A stretch of 64,000 nucleotides of DNA, from NCBI GenBank assembly GCA_963783145.1, contig CAWAMM010000007.1, positions 839,776 to 903,775 of the forward strand, written 5' to 3'. The position numbers were made by a program, and so were the translations under genes. Position 1 is the stretch's first letter; the number at the start of each line of letters is the position of its first letter. Shown here piece by piece: positions 9,221 through 17,179 of the stretch. The notes beneath the pieces were generated by a model that worked only from the letters and a program-made list of their open reading frames with translations, was not told the origin of the DNA and searched no databases. This DNA comes from DATGKG01 sp963783145. GTDB taxonomy: Bacteria; Desulfobacterota; Binatia; Binatales; Binataceae.

Positions 9221-9820
9221 TTATCGATAGGGAATCGGGTGCTGCTGCTCGTAGGTGGCGATGGCGGCGGCGTGCTCCAGCGTCAGCGCGACATCATCGA
9301 GGCCCTCGAGGAGGACACGCCTGGAATGCGGCGCGATCTCGAAATGTGCGGACCACCCAGCCTCGTCGAAGACTTTCTGCCCGGCGAGATCGACTGATAG
9401 TTTATATCCAGGATGTTTCGCGATCGCCTGGAAGATCGCGTCGACCTCCTCGGGCTTGAGGATGAGCGTCAGAAATCCATTTTTGCCTGAATTGTTGAAA
9501 AAGATATCCGCATACGACGGGGCGATGACCGCGCGGAAGCCATAGTCCTGCAGTGCCCACACCGCATGCTCGCGCGAGCTGCCGGAGCCGAAATTGGCGC
9601 GCGCCACCAGGATCTCGGCGCCTTTGTAGCGCGGCTCATTGAGGACGAAGGCGGGATTGTCCTTGCCCTCGGGGGTGAAGCGCCAATCGAAGAAGAGTCC
9701 CCGCCCCAGCCCGCTTCGGACCACCGCCTTGAGGAACTGCTTGGGGATGATCTGATCGGTATCGACGTTGGATCGATCGAGCGGCGCGACCAGACCGGTA
9801 AAATTCGTGAATAGCTTCAT
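9221..9820 (-). CDS. leuD: 3-isopropylmalate dehydratase small subunit
   Basis: Small swivelling subunit of isopropylmalate isomerase (leucine biosynthesis). Landmarks are MKLFTNFTGLVAPLDRSNVDTDQIIPKQFL at the start, GRGLFFDWRF, the substrate loop NFGSGSSREHAVWAL and SYADIFFNNSGKNGFL. I chose the ATG at 9820: it follows the leuC stop by one base and leaves a GGGGGA ribosome site 9 nt upstream. The further-upstream ATG at 9829 would overlap leuC. Length about 199 aa fits the longer proteobacterial LeuD type. Confidence 0.95.
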   Translation of the reverse strand: MKLFTNFTGLVAPLDRSNVDTDQIIPKQFLKAVVRSGLGRGLFFDWRFTPEGKDNPAFVLNEPRYKGAEILVARANFGSGSSREHAVWALQDYGFRAVIAPSYADIFFNNSGKNGFLTLILKPEEVDAIFQAIAKHPGYKLSVDLAGQKVFDEAGWSAHFEIAPHSRRVLLEGLDDVALTLEHAAAIATYEQQHPIPYR

Positions 9821-9821
9821 T

Positions 9822-11231
9822 TTAGTCATTCCCCCAATTGCGAATGTCGACAAAATGCCCTGCCACCGCCGCCGCGGCTGCCATCTCGGGGCCGACCAGA
9901 TGGGTGCGGCCGCCCTTGCCCTGTCGTCCTTCGAAGTTGCGATTCGAGGTGCTCGCGCAACGTTCGCCCGGCTTCAGGATGTCCGGGTTCATGCCGAGGC
10001 ACATGGAGCATCCGGATTCACGCCATTCGAATCCGGCTTCGGTGAAGATTTTGTCGAGGCCGAGTTTCTCAGCTTCTTCTTTGACGTGCTGCGAACCGGG
10101 CACCACCATCGCATGCACAGTATTCGCGACCTTGCGCCCTTTGACGACATTGGCGGCATTGGTCAAATCGCTGATCCGCGAGTTGGTGCATGAACCGATG
10201 AACACCCGATCGATCTTGATGTCCTCGATCTTCGTGCCCGGCTTGAGCGCCATGTATTCCAGCGCCGCCTCAGCCGATTTGCGCGAGCCCTCGTCCTTCA
10301 TCGCGGCGGGATCGGGAACCTTGCCCGTGACCTCAACCACCATGCCGGGGTTGGTGCCCCACGTCACTTGCGGCGCGATGTCTTTGGCGTCGATGCGTAA
10401 TTCGCGATCGAACTTCGCGCCCTCATCGCTCGTGAACGTAAGCCACTTTGCCGCCGCCTTTTCGAATTCCGCACCCTTCGGTGCATTCTTGCGGCCGCGC
10501 AGGTAGTCGACGGTCTTCTGGTCCGCCGCTACCATGCCGGCGCGCGCGCCCGCTTCGATCGACATGTTGCATACGGTCATTCGCTCTTCCATCGAGAGCG
10601 CCTGCACCGCGCTGCCGCGATACTCGACCACGCATCCGGTCGCGCCGTCGGTGCCGATGCGGCCGATGATCGCGAGGATCATGTCCTTGGCCGATACGCC
10701 CGGGAGCAGCTTGCCATCGATGCTGATGGAAAAGGTCTTCGGCTTCGCCTGCCATAGGCATTGCGTTGCCAGCACATGCTCGACTTCGCTGGTGCCGATA
10801 CCGAACGCGAGCGCGCCGAACGCGCCGTGGGTCGCGGTGTGGCTGTCGCCGCATACGATCGTCATCCCGGGCTGTGTGAGTCCCAGCTCGGGGCCGATCA
10901 CGTGCACGATGCCCTGATCAGGAGAGGCGAGATCATAAAGTGGAATGCCGAATTCGCGGCAATTCTTCTTCATCATCTCGACTTGCAGCGCGGAGTCGGG
11001 ATCGGCGATGGGACGATCTCGATCGACGGTGGGGATGTTGTGGTCGAGCGTCGCAAAGGTGCGGCCGGGCACGCGAACCTTGCGACCCGCCACCCGCATC
11101 GCCTCGAAGGCCTGCGGCGAAGTAACCTCGTGAATCAGATGGAGATCGATGTAGAGCAGGCTAGGTTGACCGGGCTTCTCCATCACGGAATGTTCGTTCC
11201 AGATTTTATCGAACAGAGTTAAAGCCGCCAT
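9822..11231 (-). CDS. leuC: 3-isopropylmalate dehydratase large subunit
   Basis: Aconitase-family catalytic subunit carrying a [4Fe-4S] cluster that isomerises 2- to 3-isopropylmalate. The cluster ligands are visible as Cys348 (GSCTNSR) and Cys408/Cys411 (CSMCLGM). The N-terminal MAALTLFDKIWNEH and DHNIPT motifs and the 469-residue length are canonical for bacterial LeuC. It lies between a MarR-type regulator gene (7 bp upstream) and leuD (1 bp downstream), all on one strand, so the three genes form a probable operon from the promoter at 11762-11790. Confidence 0.97.
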   Translation of the reverse strand: MAALTLFDKIWNEHSVMEKPGQPSLLYIDLHLIHEVTSPQAFEAMRVAGRKVRVPGRTFATLDHNIPTVDRDRPIADPDSALQVEMMKKNCREFGIPLYDLASPDQGIVHVIGPELGLTQPGMTIVCGDSHTATHGAFGALAFGIGTSEVEHVLATQCLWQAKPKTFSISIDGKLLPGVSAKDMILAIIGRIGTDGATGCVVEYRGSAVQALSMEERMTVCNMSIEAGARAGMVAADQKTVDYLRGRKNAPKGAEFEKAAAKWLTFTSDEGAKFDRELRIDAKDIAPQVTWGTNPGMVVEVTGKVPDPAAMKDEGSRKSAEAALEYMALKPGTKIEDIKIDRVFIGSCTNSRISDLTNAANVVKGRKVANTVHAMVVPGSQHVKEEAEKLGLDKIFTEAGFEWRESGCSMCLGMNPDILKPGERCASTSNRNFEGRQGKGGRTHLVGPEMAAAAAVAGHFVDIRNWGND

Positions 11232-11238
11232 CTGATAT

Positions 11239-11754
11239 TTACTCCCCTACTGAATTTTCGATCGCGGAAACCTGGCGGTCTCCACGCCGCGAATAGTCCT
11301 CAATCGCACGCACCAGTTTTCGCGCAAACTCGGCGAAGGATTCGATTTCCGATGCGTCTTGCGTCATCCAGACCGATTCGATCGCGGCCTCGCGGCTGCG
11401 CTTCAAATCCGCCAGCGCACGCTCGCCCGTCGACGTCAGCCGATACTCGCGATTGCGCCCGTCATTTTGCGAGATGGCGACCGATACCAGTCCCGCATCG
11501 AGCAGTTGCCGCAGCGTGCGCGAAACCGCCGCCGCGGAACTCTCTCGGCGGCGCGCAAACATCGAGGGCATGAAGCGCCGCGAGCCGATTTCCTCCATCA
11601 CCCGCCATTGCTCGACCGTGACGCCGGCCTCTGCCGCGAGGGTATCGCGCCGGCGCTCGAAGACATCTACCAATATCGCCAGTTGCTCGATCGCCTCATG
11701 GATGTGGCGCGTCTTGGCAGTCGCGACGCCCGCGCGTTTCGGAGCTACTTTCAC
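11239..11754 (-). CDS. MarR-family transcriptional regulator
   Basis: A 171-residue winged-helix regulator. The recognition region reads AAAVSRTLRQLLDAGLVSVAISQNDGRNREYRLTSTGE, the normal MarR helix-turn-helix plus wing (DxRxxxxxLT). The frame opens with GTG at 11754 and has no better start before the helix-turn-helix. That start lies only 7 nt behind a strong -10 element, so the mRNA would begin at or one base from the start codon. The gene heads the leuC-leuD operon. The palindrome TTAAC-N4-GTTAA within its promoter is the likely autoregulatory operator. A MarR regulator in front of leuCD is unusual; its ligand is unknown. Confidence 0.88.
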   Translation of the reverse strand: MKVAPKRAGVATAKTRHIHEAIEQLAILVDVFERRRDTLAAEAGVTVEQWRVMEEIGSRRFMPSMFARRRESSAAAVSRTLRQLLDAGLVSVAISQNDGRNREYRLTSTGERALADLKRSREAAIESVWMTQDASEIESFAEFARKLVRAIEDYSRRGDRQVSAIENSVGE

Positions 11755-11761
11755 GAAGGAG

Positions 11762-11790
11762 ATTATTAACTGATGTTAAGTATTTGTCAA
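11762..11790 (-). promoter_or_regulatory. Near-consensus sigma70 promoter of the marR-leuC-leuD operon
   Basis: On the minus strand TTGACA (11790-11785) is followed by a 17-bp spacer and AATAAT (11767-11762). This is 6/6 and 5/6 to consensus, the best promoter match seen in the window. The -10 ends 7 nt before the regulator's GTG start, which predicts a leaderless transcript. Confidence 0.7.
11766..11779. promoter_or_regulatory. Candidate MarR operator palindrome
   Basis: TTAAC-TGAT-GTTAA, a 14-bp inverted repeat with 5-bp arms. It lies inside the promoter spacer and touches the -10 of the MarR-leuCD promoter. Position and symmetry fit MarR autorepression by blocking RNA polymerase. Confidence 0.5.
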
Positions 11791-11840
11791 ACCTCGTCGA
11801 ACGTGTAGCAACTGTTCAGGGGCGGTGGAGGTGGACGACG

Positions 11841-12008
11841 ATGGAATCGGACCAGTCTCGCGGATCGAAATCTTCTGAGACCGAATTGGAGGCCGAGCGC
11901 GGTGCCACGCTATGCGATGCTTGCGGCTCGCCGATGAAACCGATGGGGCATTGCAAATACTGGTGCCTCAAATGCGGCTTCCTGCGCACCTGCAACGATG
12001 TGATCTGA
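11841..12008 (+). CDS. Small zinc-ribbon protein
   Basis: A 55-residue protein with paired cysteine knuckles: Cys25/Cys28 (CDACG) and Cys42/Cys45 (CLKCG), with further Cys38 and Cys51. A charged N-terminal tail precedes them. The ATG at 11841 is preferred over the upstream in-frame ATG because GGAGGT lies about 9 nt before it. The fold is probably a single zinc ribbon; no function can be assigned. It is transcribed divergently from the MarR operon. Confidence 0.6.
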   Translation: MESDQSRGSKSSETELEAERGATLCDACGSPMKPMGHCKYWCLKCGFLRTCNDVI

Positions 12009-12076
12009 GATTGTGCCGCGGCCTCGCTTGACGGGTTGCGGGCGGCGCATTACCTACCGTCCCAGAGGCCATCGTG

Positions 12077-13030
12077 ATGACAGACACATTCACGGACCGC
12101 ATCGATGTCCATTTCCACTATCTGAGCCCCGAGTATCGCGAGAAAATGATCGATGCCATCGGCAGTTGGCCCGATGGATTTGCTGCGCCGCAATGGAGCG
12201 CCGAGGGCGCGCTCGCGATGATGGACCGGATGGGTATCGCAACCGGAATGCTGTCGGTCTCCTCTCCCGGAGTTCATTTCGGCAACGATGCGCACTCCCG
12301 CTCGCTCGCACGCTCGGTCAACGAATTCGCCGCGCGCATGATGGCCGATCATCGCGGGCGCTTTGGCGGCTTCGCCAGCCTCCCACTTCCTGACGTCGAC
12401 GGCGCGCTGGAAGAAATCGCCTACGCCTTCGACACCCTCAAGCTCGATGGCGTCGTCGTGCTGACCAACTTCAATGGCGTGTACCTGGGAGACCAGCGGC
12501 TCGATCCGGTCTTCGATGAGCTCAATCGGCGCGGCGCGGTAATCTTCATTCATCCCACCTCGCCGATATGCTGGCAGCAGAGCGCGCTGGGATATCCGCG
12601 CCCGATGATCGAATTCACGTTCGACAGCACGCGCGCGGTGGTCAACCTGATCTTCAGCGGCACGCTGGCGCGATGTCCCAAGCTTCGCATCATTGTTCCC
12701 CACGCGGGCGGCACGCTGCCGTTTCTCGCTCGCCGAATCGGCATGTTCGCGCGAGGCCTCGCGGAGCGGGCCATCTCTCCCAGCGCGGAGGATCAGTTGC
12801 GTCGGCTCTACTACGATCTCGCAGGATCGCCGGGCTCGAACGCGCTTGCGCCGTTGCTCGAAATGACCGAACGCTCGCACATCCTGTATGGCAGCGACTA
12901 TGTTCACACTCCCGAGCCGATCGTGGCAGCGCATCTCAACGAATTGATGGGCAGCAAGCTGTTGTCGCCCGAGGACTTCCGCGCCATCGGACGCACCAAC
13001 GCACTGTCTCTATTTCCGCATCTGCGGTGA
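12077..13030 (+). CDS. Amidohydrolase family protein (ACMSD-like metal-dependent hydrolase/decarboxylase)
   Basis: TIM-barrel amidohydrolase of the amidohydrolase_2 group, which includes 2-amino-3-carboxymuconate-6-semialdehyde decarboxylase and related non-oxidative decarboxylases. Metal ligands are visible: His12/His14 (DVHFHY), a His near 159 (FIHPTSP), a His near 209 (VPHAGG) and an Asp near 274 (YGSDYVHTP). Length 317 fits. It is the first of a plus-strand set (SnoaL-like, cupin, Rieske) that suggests ring or carboxylate catabolism; the actual substrate cannot be read from sequence. Confidence 0.85.
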   Translation: MTDTFTDRIDVHFHYLSPEYREKMIDAIGSWPDGFAAPQWSAEGALAMMDRMGIATGMLSVSSPGVHFGNDAHSRSLARSVNEFAARMMADHRGRFGGFASLPLPDVDGALEEIAYAFDTLKLDGVVVLTNFNGVYLGDQRLDPVFDELNRRGAVIFIHPTSPICWQQSALGYPRPMIEFTFDSTRAVVNLIFSGTLARCPKLRIIVPHAGGTLPFLARRIGMFARGLAERAISPSAEDQLRRLYYDLAGSPGSNALAPLLEMTERSHILYGSDYVHTPEPIVAAHLNELMGSKLLSPEDFRAIGRTNALSLFPHLR

Positions 13031-13058
13031 ACAGATCCCGGTTCAGCATTGCCTCCGT

Positions 13059-13166
13059 GCCGGTTGCTCGTAGGGGTCGTTCGCGAACGACCCGCAGCGC
13101 TGATGCGCGCGCGGAGATCTTCGCAACCGGCACATCGTTGCGGGCGCTTCGCGAAGCGCCCCTGCC
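13059..13166. repeat. Compound REP-like palindromic element
   Basis: Two perfect 20-bp palindromes, GGGTCGTTCGCGAACGACCC (13074-13093) and GGGCGCTTCGCGAAGCGCCC (13142-13161), lie 48 bp apart. Each is flanked asymmetrically (an extra G on one side, GCA on the other) and the two copies are in opposite orientation, as in BIME pairs. The first is also enclosed by GCCGGTTGC (13059-13067) and its complement GCAACCGGC (13123-13131). It fills the gap between two genes and has no coding potential. Confidence 0.75.
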
Positions 13167-13238
13167 AGGAATTGCCCGAACCCGGCCAGCGGCGGCATCG
13201 CTTGACGCAGTCGCGCATGCCATCGAAAATTCAGCGCA

Positions 13239-13655
13239 ATGAGCAATCAACCGGCTGTCGAAGTCGTGCAACGCATCTACAAAGCGATCGTCGAAGGAGA
13301 CATTCCTGCCCGCTTGAGTTTGGTGACCGACGATTTTGATCTGCGTTTATTTGGTTCCGACAAGGTTCCAATGGCGGGAAGGTGGCGCGGTCGAGAAGGT
13401 CTGGAACAATTCCTTACCATCATTGCAGATTCGCTCGAGTTTCAAATTTTCCAACCGGACGAATTTATCATTGCCGGAAATGACGTGGTCGTGCTCGGCC
13501 ACGAACGATGCGTGGTGCGATCGACTGGACGGGTGGTTGATGCCAACTGGGCCCACGTCTGGACGGTCCGCGACGGGCTGATCAGCAGGCACCTCGAATA
13601 CACCGACACTGCGGCTTGGGAGCGCGGGTTTGCTGCCGCGGAGAACCCTCACTAG
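13239..13655 (+). CDS. SnoaL-like/NTF2-fold protein
   Basis: A 138-residue alpha+beta-barrel protein of the SnoaL/NTF2 superfamily. Signs are the helix AVEVVQRIYKAIVEGD, the strand motif LVTDDFDLRLFG, GRWRGREGLEQFL, and a C-terminal WAHVWTVRDGLISRHLEYTDTAAW. Such small proteins are hydrolases, isomerases or carriers, so function stays open. It sits between the amidohydrolase and cupin genes, 47 bp before the latter, and may belong to the same catabolic unit. Confidence 0.75.
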   Translation: MSNQPAVEVVQRIYKAIVEGDIPARLSLVTDDFDLRLFGSDKVPMAGRWRGREGLEQFLTIIADSLEFQIFQPDEFIIAGNDVVVLGHERCVVRSTGRVVDANWAHVWTVRDGLISRHLEYTDTAAWERGFAAAENPH

Positions 13656-13702
13656 ACGGGGATGCTTGACGCCATCGCGGGTGGCGCGCTAAGGCCACCT
13701 CC

Positions 13703-14548
13703 ATGAAGACCGCGCGCGTTGCCACCACCGAATGGGGTACCGTCTCGGGCCATCGCTCTGGGGGCATCGATTTCAAACGCCTAATCCAAGGTGCGGATGG
13801 CGCCCCCGACAACTTCGAGTTCAGCCTCGTGCGCACCGCGGGCGACTACTACACCCCGCGTCATCGGCATAATTTCGATCAGATTCGCTTTTGCCTCGAA
13901 GGCTCGATGAACTACGCGCCTGGCAAGAATCTCGCCGCCGGCGCCGTCGGATATTTTCCCGAGGGCACCTTTTACGGGCCGCAGCAGGACACTATCGGCT
14001 CGATTGTGTGCATCGTGCAGATGGGCGGCGCCGCGGGTTACGGCTTCATGAGCTATCGCCAGCTCAACGACGGCTACCAGCGGCTTTCCGATCTCGGCAA
14101 TTTTGATAAAGGCGTGTTCACTCGCACCACTGATGACGGTCGCTCGCGCCGCAAGGACGGCTACGAGGCGATTTGGGAGTACGTCAACAAGCGCGACCTC
14201 GAATATCCGCCGCCGCGATACGAAGAGCCGATCGTAATGCATCCGGAAAACTTCGGATGGCGCGCGATTGGTGGCGGCTTCGACTACAAGCATCTCGGCT
14301 CCTTCGGCGAGCGCGGGCTGGAAGTCGGTTTCGTTCGTGGGCCGCGTGGCGCGACCCATACGCTTGGTGCGCTCCCATCGCCGGAACTGGCACTGGTGAC
14401 CAAGGGCGCGTTTGCAGTCGAGAGTTTGCCGGGCGAGAAACTCGATGAGCATTCGGCGTGGTTCGTCGATGCGCGCGATCAGGGCACCAAATTCGAGGTC
14501 CTCGAGGACACCGAGTTTTTTCTGATTCGGATGCCTACGTTCAACTGA
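13703..14548 (+). CDS. Cupin-domain protein (probably bicupin)
   Basis: A 281-residue protein with a cupin barrel in its N-terminal half: YYTPRHRHNFDQIRFCLEGSMNY, where HRH and a downstream acidic/Gln position give the metal-site pattern. A second, weaker cupin-like region lies in the C-terminal third (GLEVGFVRGPRGATHTLG, EHSAWFVDARD). It is directly followed after 22 bp by a Rieske oxygenase gene. Could be a dioxygenase or a sugar/acid-binding cupin; nothing in the sequence fixes the substrate. Confidence 0.75.
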   Translation: MKTARVATTEWGTVSGHRSGGIDFKRLIQGADGAPDNFEFSLVRTAGDYYTPRHRHNFDQIRFCLEGSMNYAPGKNLAAGAVGYFPEGTFYGPQQDTIGSIVCIVQMGGAAGYGFMSYRQLNDGYQRLSDLGNFDKGVFTRTTDDGRSRRKDGYEAIWEYVNKRDLEYPPPRYEEPIVMHPENFGWRAIGGGFDYKHLGSFGERGLEVGFVRGPRGATHTLGALPSPELALVTKGAFAVESLPGEKLDEHSAWFVDARDQGTKFEVLEDTEFFLIRMPTFN

Positions 14549-14570
14549 ATTCCGCTTTCGGGGGAGCAAC

Positions 14571-15560
14571 ATGGCAGCACGCGCGATGCATACGGCTACG
14601 CGAACTCGCAAACCCACAAGGGGAAAGCAAGCAGCAGGCCGGTTTCATCAATGCTGGTACGCGATCGCACGCTCCGATGAGGTCGCGCCTGGCCAGGTCA
14701 TCGGTCGCGATTTCCTCGAAGGCCGCGCGGTCGTCTATCGCGGCGAAAGCGGGACACCCGCAGTGATGAGCGCATGGTGCCGCCATCTCGGCGCCGACAT
14801 GAGCATGGGCAAAGTCATCGGCGACGATATCCGCTGCGCATTTCATCATTGGCAATACGGCCCCGATGGCGGATGCACCAAGATTCCCGCCTCCGACAAG
14901 ATCCCGAAAGCCGCCATGCTGTTCAAATTTCCTACTGCGGAGAAGTGGGGCCTCATCTGGGCGTTCAACGGTCCCGAGCCGCTCTACGATGTTCCCGATT
15001 TTCCGGGCTATAGCGCTTCCGATCTCGATTTCCGCACTGCCGAGGCCTTCGATCTGCCGGTCGAGCCGTGGGTGCCGTTCACCAACTCGATGGACTTTCA
15101 GCATCTGCGCGTCCTGCATGGCCTCAAGATCGACTGCAATCCCGATCAGATCCACGTCGGACCATACAAGATCGAGTACGATGTGCGCTTCGAGGATCCG
15201 CAACTCGGCATCTTCGATCAGTCGATTCGCGTCAGCGGCACCAACACCATCGCACTGTCCGGCAAGCTCAATGGAATGAGTGTGCTCTCGATGGCGACCG
15301 GCACGCCGACGCCCGACGGCCGCACGCACGGATGGTCGGTGACCGCGACCCCGCTAGCAGAGGGTGACGAGGAGACGCGTGCGCAACGCATCCAGATCGG
15401 GCAGGCGTTTTTTCAGCGCCTGATCGAGGAAGACACGCCGATCATGAGCACGATTCGGTTTCGCGAGGGCCTGCTCATCGACGCCGACCGCGCGCTCGCG
15501 ATGTTCTTTCAGTATGTGAAGAAGTTTCCGACCTCGCAGCCCGCCGCGCGCTTCACCTGA
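14571..15560 (+). CDS. Rieske non-heme iron oxygenase, alpha-subunit-like
   Basis: N-terminal Rieske [2Fe-2S] domain with ligands Cys70-x-His72 (WCRHLGADM) and Cys89-x2-His92 (RCAFHHW). The C-terminal catalytic domain holds the mononuclear-iron region N172-D175-H178-H183 (NSMDFQHLRVLHG), the usual D/NxDxxHxxxxH pattern. At 329 residues it fits the single-component oxygenase type (vanillate/ketosteroid/choline-like). It needs an external reductase, which is not nearby. It follows the cupin gene closely and converges, with no spacer, on a phytanoyl-CoA dioxygenase-like gene. Confidence 0.9.
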   Translation: MAARAMHTATRTRKPTRGKQAAGRFHQCWYAIARSDEVAPGQVIGRDFLEGRAVVYRGESGTPAVMSAWCRHLGADMSMGKVIGDDIRCAFHHWQYGPDGGCTKIPASDKIPKAAMLFKFPTAEKWGLIWAFNGPEPLYDVPDFPGYSASDLDFRTAEAFDLPVEPWVPFTNSMDFQHLRVLHGLKIDCNPDQIHVGPYKIEYDVRFEDPQLGIFDQSIRVSGTNTIALSGKLNGMSVLSMATGTPTPDGRTHGWSVTATPLAEGDEETRAQRIQIGQAFFQRLIEEDTPIMSTIRFREGLLIDADRALAMFFQYVKKFPTSQPAARFT

Positions 15561-16394
15561 TTACGCGGCCGCCTCGCGCTCAGCGCTGTAGAGCGCACTC
15601 CAGTCAACGCCGCGCTGATAGACCGTCGATGAAAGGACGATGCGCGGCGTCGCGAGGCGGTTGGGCGAAGCCGCGTGCATCATCACCGGATCCACGAGGT
15701 AAACGTCGCCCGGCTCGCCGGTCATCTCGACCACGCGGACTTCGACATCTTCGAGTGTGGTCCCCTGCTGCATGAAGCGCTCCACGCGATCGAGCGCGGG
15801 CCGATGCGAACACAGCTCGTTGATCCACTCATTACGCTGCATCAGGCCTTTGCGGATATCGGCCGAGCGCAATTTGGCCACGCCACGCGCGTCGGCGAGC
15901 ATGTGCGCAAGCCGCGGCGAACCCGCGAGAGCAAGCGTCGCACCGCCGCGCGGCGCCACCTCCGCGAGGCAAGCGAACATCCGCACGCCGTAAAGATCCG
16001 GCAGCGCGCGCACCATCGGCGCATCGAAGTGCCAACCCGCATGCGGCACGTCCCATCCATTGGGCGCTTCAGGAAATGCGCCAGGGAACGAGACCAGCAG
16101 CGAACCCCAATGCTGATCGCAGTCCCATTTTTCCGGCGCGAGGAGCTGATCGAGGTTCGCGCGGAGCGTGGGATTCACGACCTGCGCGACGGTGATCGCT
16201 TTGGGACGCTCTTTGGTTCCCATGATGCGCTGCGCCGGCCACGTTGCGGGATCGTCGCGGCGAACCTTGTAATTGCGGGCCATCATGTCCCATACGCTGT
16301 CGCACATTGACGCCGCCGCGCGCGCCGATATCGCGCCGGGCATGCGCACGATTCCGCACCGGCGGAATTCGTCGAGTTGTTGGGGAGTAAGCAT
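15561..16394 (-). CDS. Phytanoyl-CoA dioxygenase (PhyH) family protein
   Basis: Fe(II)/2-oxoglutarate-dependent oxygenase fold. The ATG at 16394 (MLTPQQLDEFRRCGIVRMPG) matches the usual PhyH opening. The metal triad begins with His122-x-Asp124 (WHFDAP), and a later His is provided by a MMHAASPNR motif in the C-terminal third. About 277 residues. Bacterial PhyH proteins hydroxylate diverse small molecules, so phytanoyl-CoA is not implied. It faces the Rieske gene tail to tail and is divergent from trmD. Confidence 0.85.
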   Translation of the reverse strand: MLTPQQLDEFRRCGIVRMPGAISARAAASMCDSVWDMMARNYKVRRDDPATWPAQRIMGTKERPKAITVAQVVNPTLRANLDQLLAPEKWDCDQHWGSLLVSFPGAFPEAPNGWDVPHAGWHFDAPMVRALPDLYGVRMFACLAEVAPRGGATLALAGSPRLAHMLADARGVAKLRSADIRKGLMQRNEWINELCSHRPALDRVERFMQQGTTLEDVEVRVVEMTGEPGDVYLVDPVMMHAASPNRLATPRIVLSSTVYQRGVDWSALYSAEREAAA

Positions 16395-16492
16395 AGCGAC
16401 ACTTTCAGCTGAGTGACCCCATTTTGTGAAACCGCACGTTCCCATGCAAGTTGGGGAGATGTCACAATAATGCGGAAAGACGCCGACGCCCG

Positions 16493-17179
16493 ATGGAATT
16501 TCACATCATAACGCTGTTCCCGGAGATGTTCGAGTCGCCGTTTCGCGGCGGCATGGTCGGACGTGCGATTGAACAGGGAATCATTGCTGTCAAACCGCAT
16601 CCGTTGCGGCCTTTCGGTCTCGGGAATTACAGACAGGTCGATGACCAGCCCTACGGCGGAGGAAGCGGCATGGTGATGCGGCCGGAACCGATCGCCGCAG
16701 CTATCGATGCGGTGATGGCCGAGCATCCAGATCTGTGGCGTATCCTGATGACGCCGCAGGGCGCGCCGCTATCGCAGCATAAGGTGCGCGAACTCGCCAA
16801 GCGCAAGCCCGGTCTGCTGCTGATCGCCGGTCGTTATGAGGGCGTCGATGAGCGCGTTCGCGCATTGGTTGATGAGGAAATTTCCATCGGCGACTACGTC
16901 CTCTCGGGCGGCGAGCTCCCTGCGATGGTTTTGATCGAGGCGGTCGCGCGCATGCAGCCCGGAGTGCTGGGCAATGCTGAATCGGTGATCGAAGAATCGT
17001 TCAGCGCGGATCTTCTGGAGTATCCGCAATACACGCGGCCCGAGGAGTTTCGGGGGATGCGCGTGCCCGAGATCCTATTGAGTGGCGACCATGGCAAAAT
17101 TCGCGCGTGGCGCGAGGCGCAGGCGCGGAAACGCACGGAAGAGCGCCGCCCCGATCTACTCGGACGTCGAAAGCCGTAG
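16493..17179 (+). CDS. trmD: tRNA (guanine-37-N1)-methyltransferase
   Basis: SPOUT-class knotted methyltransferase that methylates G37 of tRNAs reading CNN codons and so prevents frameshifting. The start at 16493 (MEFHIITLFPEMFESPF) is the family N-terminus. QVDDQPYGGGSGMVM, AGRYEGVDERV and ISIGDYVLSGGELPAMVLIEAVAR, the S-adenosylmethionine knot, are intact. Length 228 is normal. It is joined without a gap to the next RNA methyltransferase gene, and rplS follows about 1.15 kb later. Confidence 0.97.
   Translation: MEFHIITLFPEMFESPFRGGMVGRAIEQGIIAVKPHPLRPFGLGNYRQVDDQPYGGGSGMVMRPEPIAAAIDAVMAEHPDLWRILMTPQGAPLSQHKVRELAKRKPGLLLIAGRYEGVDERVRALVDEEISIGDYVLSGGELPAMVLIEAVARMQPGVLGNAESVIEESFSADLLEYPQYTRPEEFRGMRVPEILLSGDHGKIRAWREAQARKRTEERRPDLLGRRKP

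Noticed and set aside
12050..12934. Minus-strand frame opposite the amidohydrolase
   Set aside because: Antisense shadow; the plus frame has all metal-binding motifs.
14541..15329. Minus-strand frame opposite the Rieske gene
   Set aside because: Antisense shadow; the Rieske motifs are on the plus strand.
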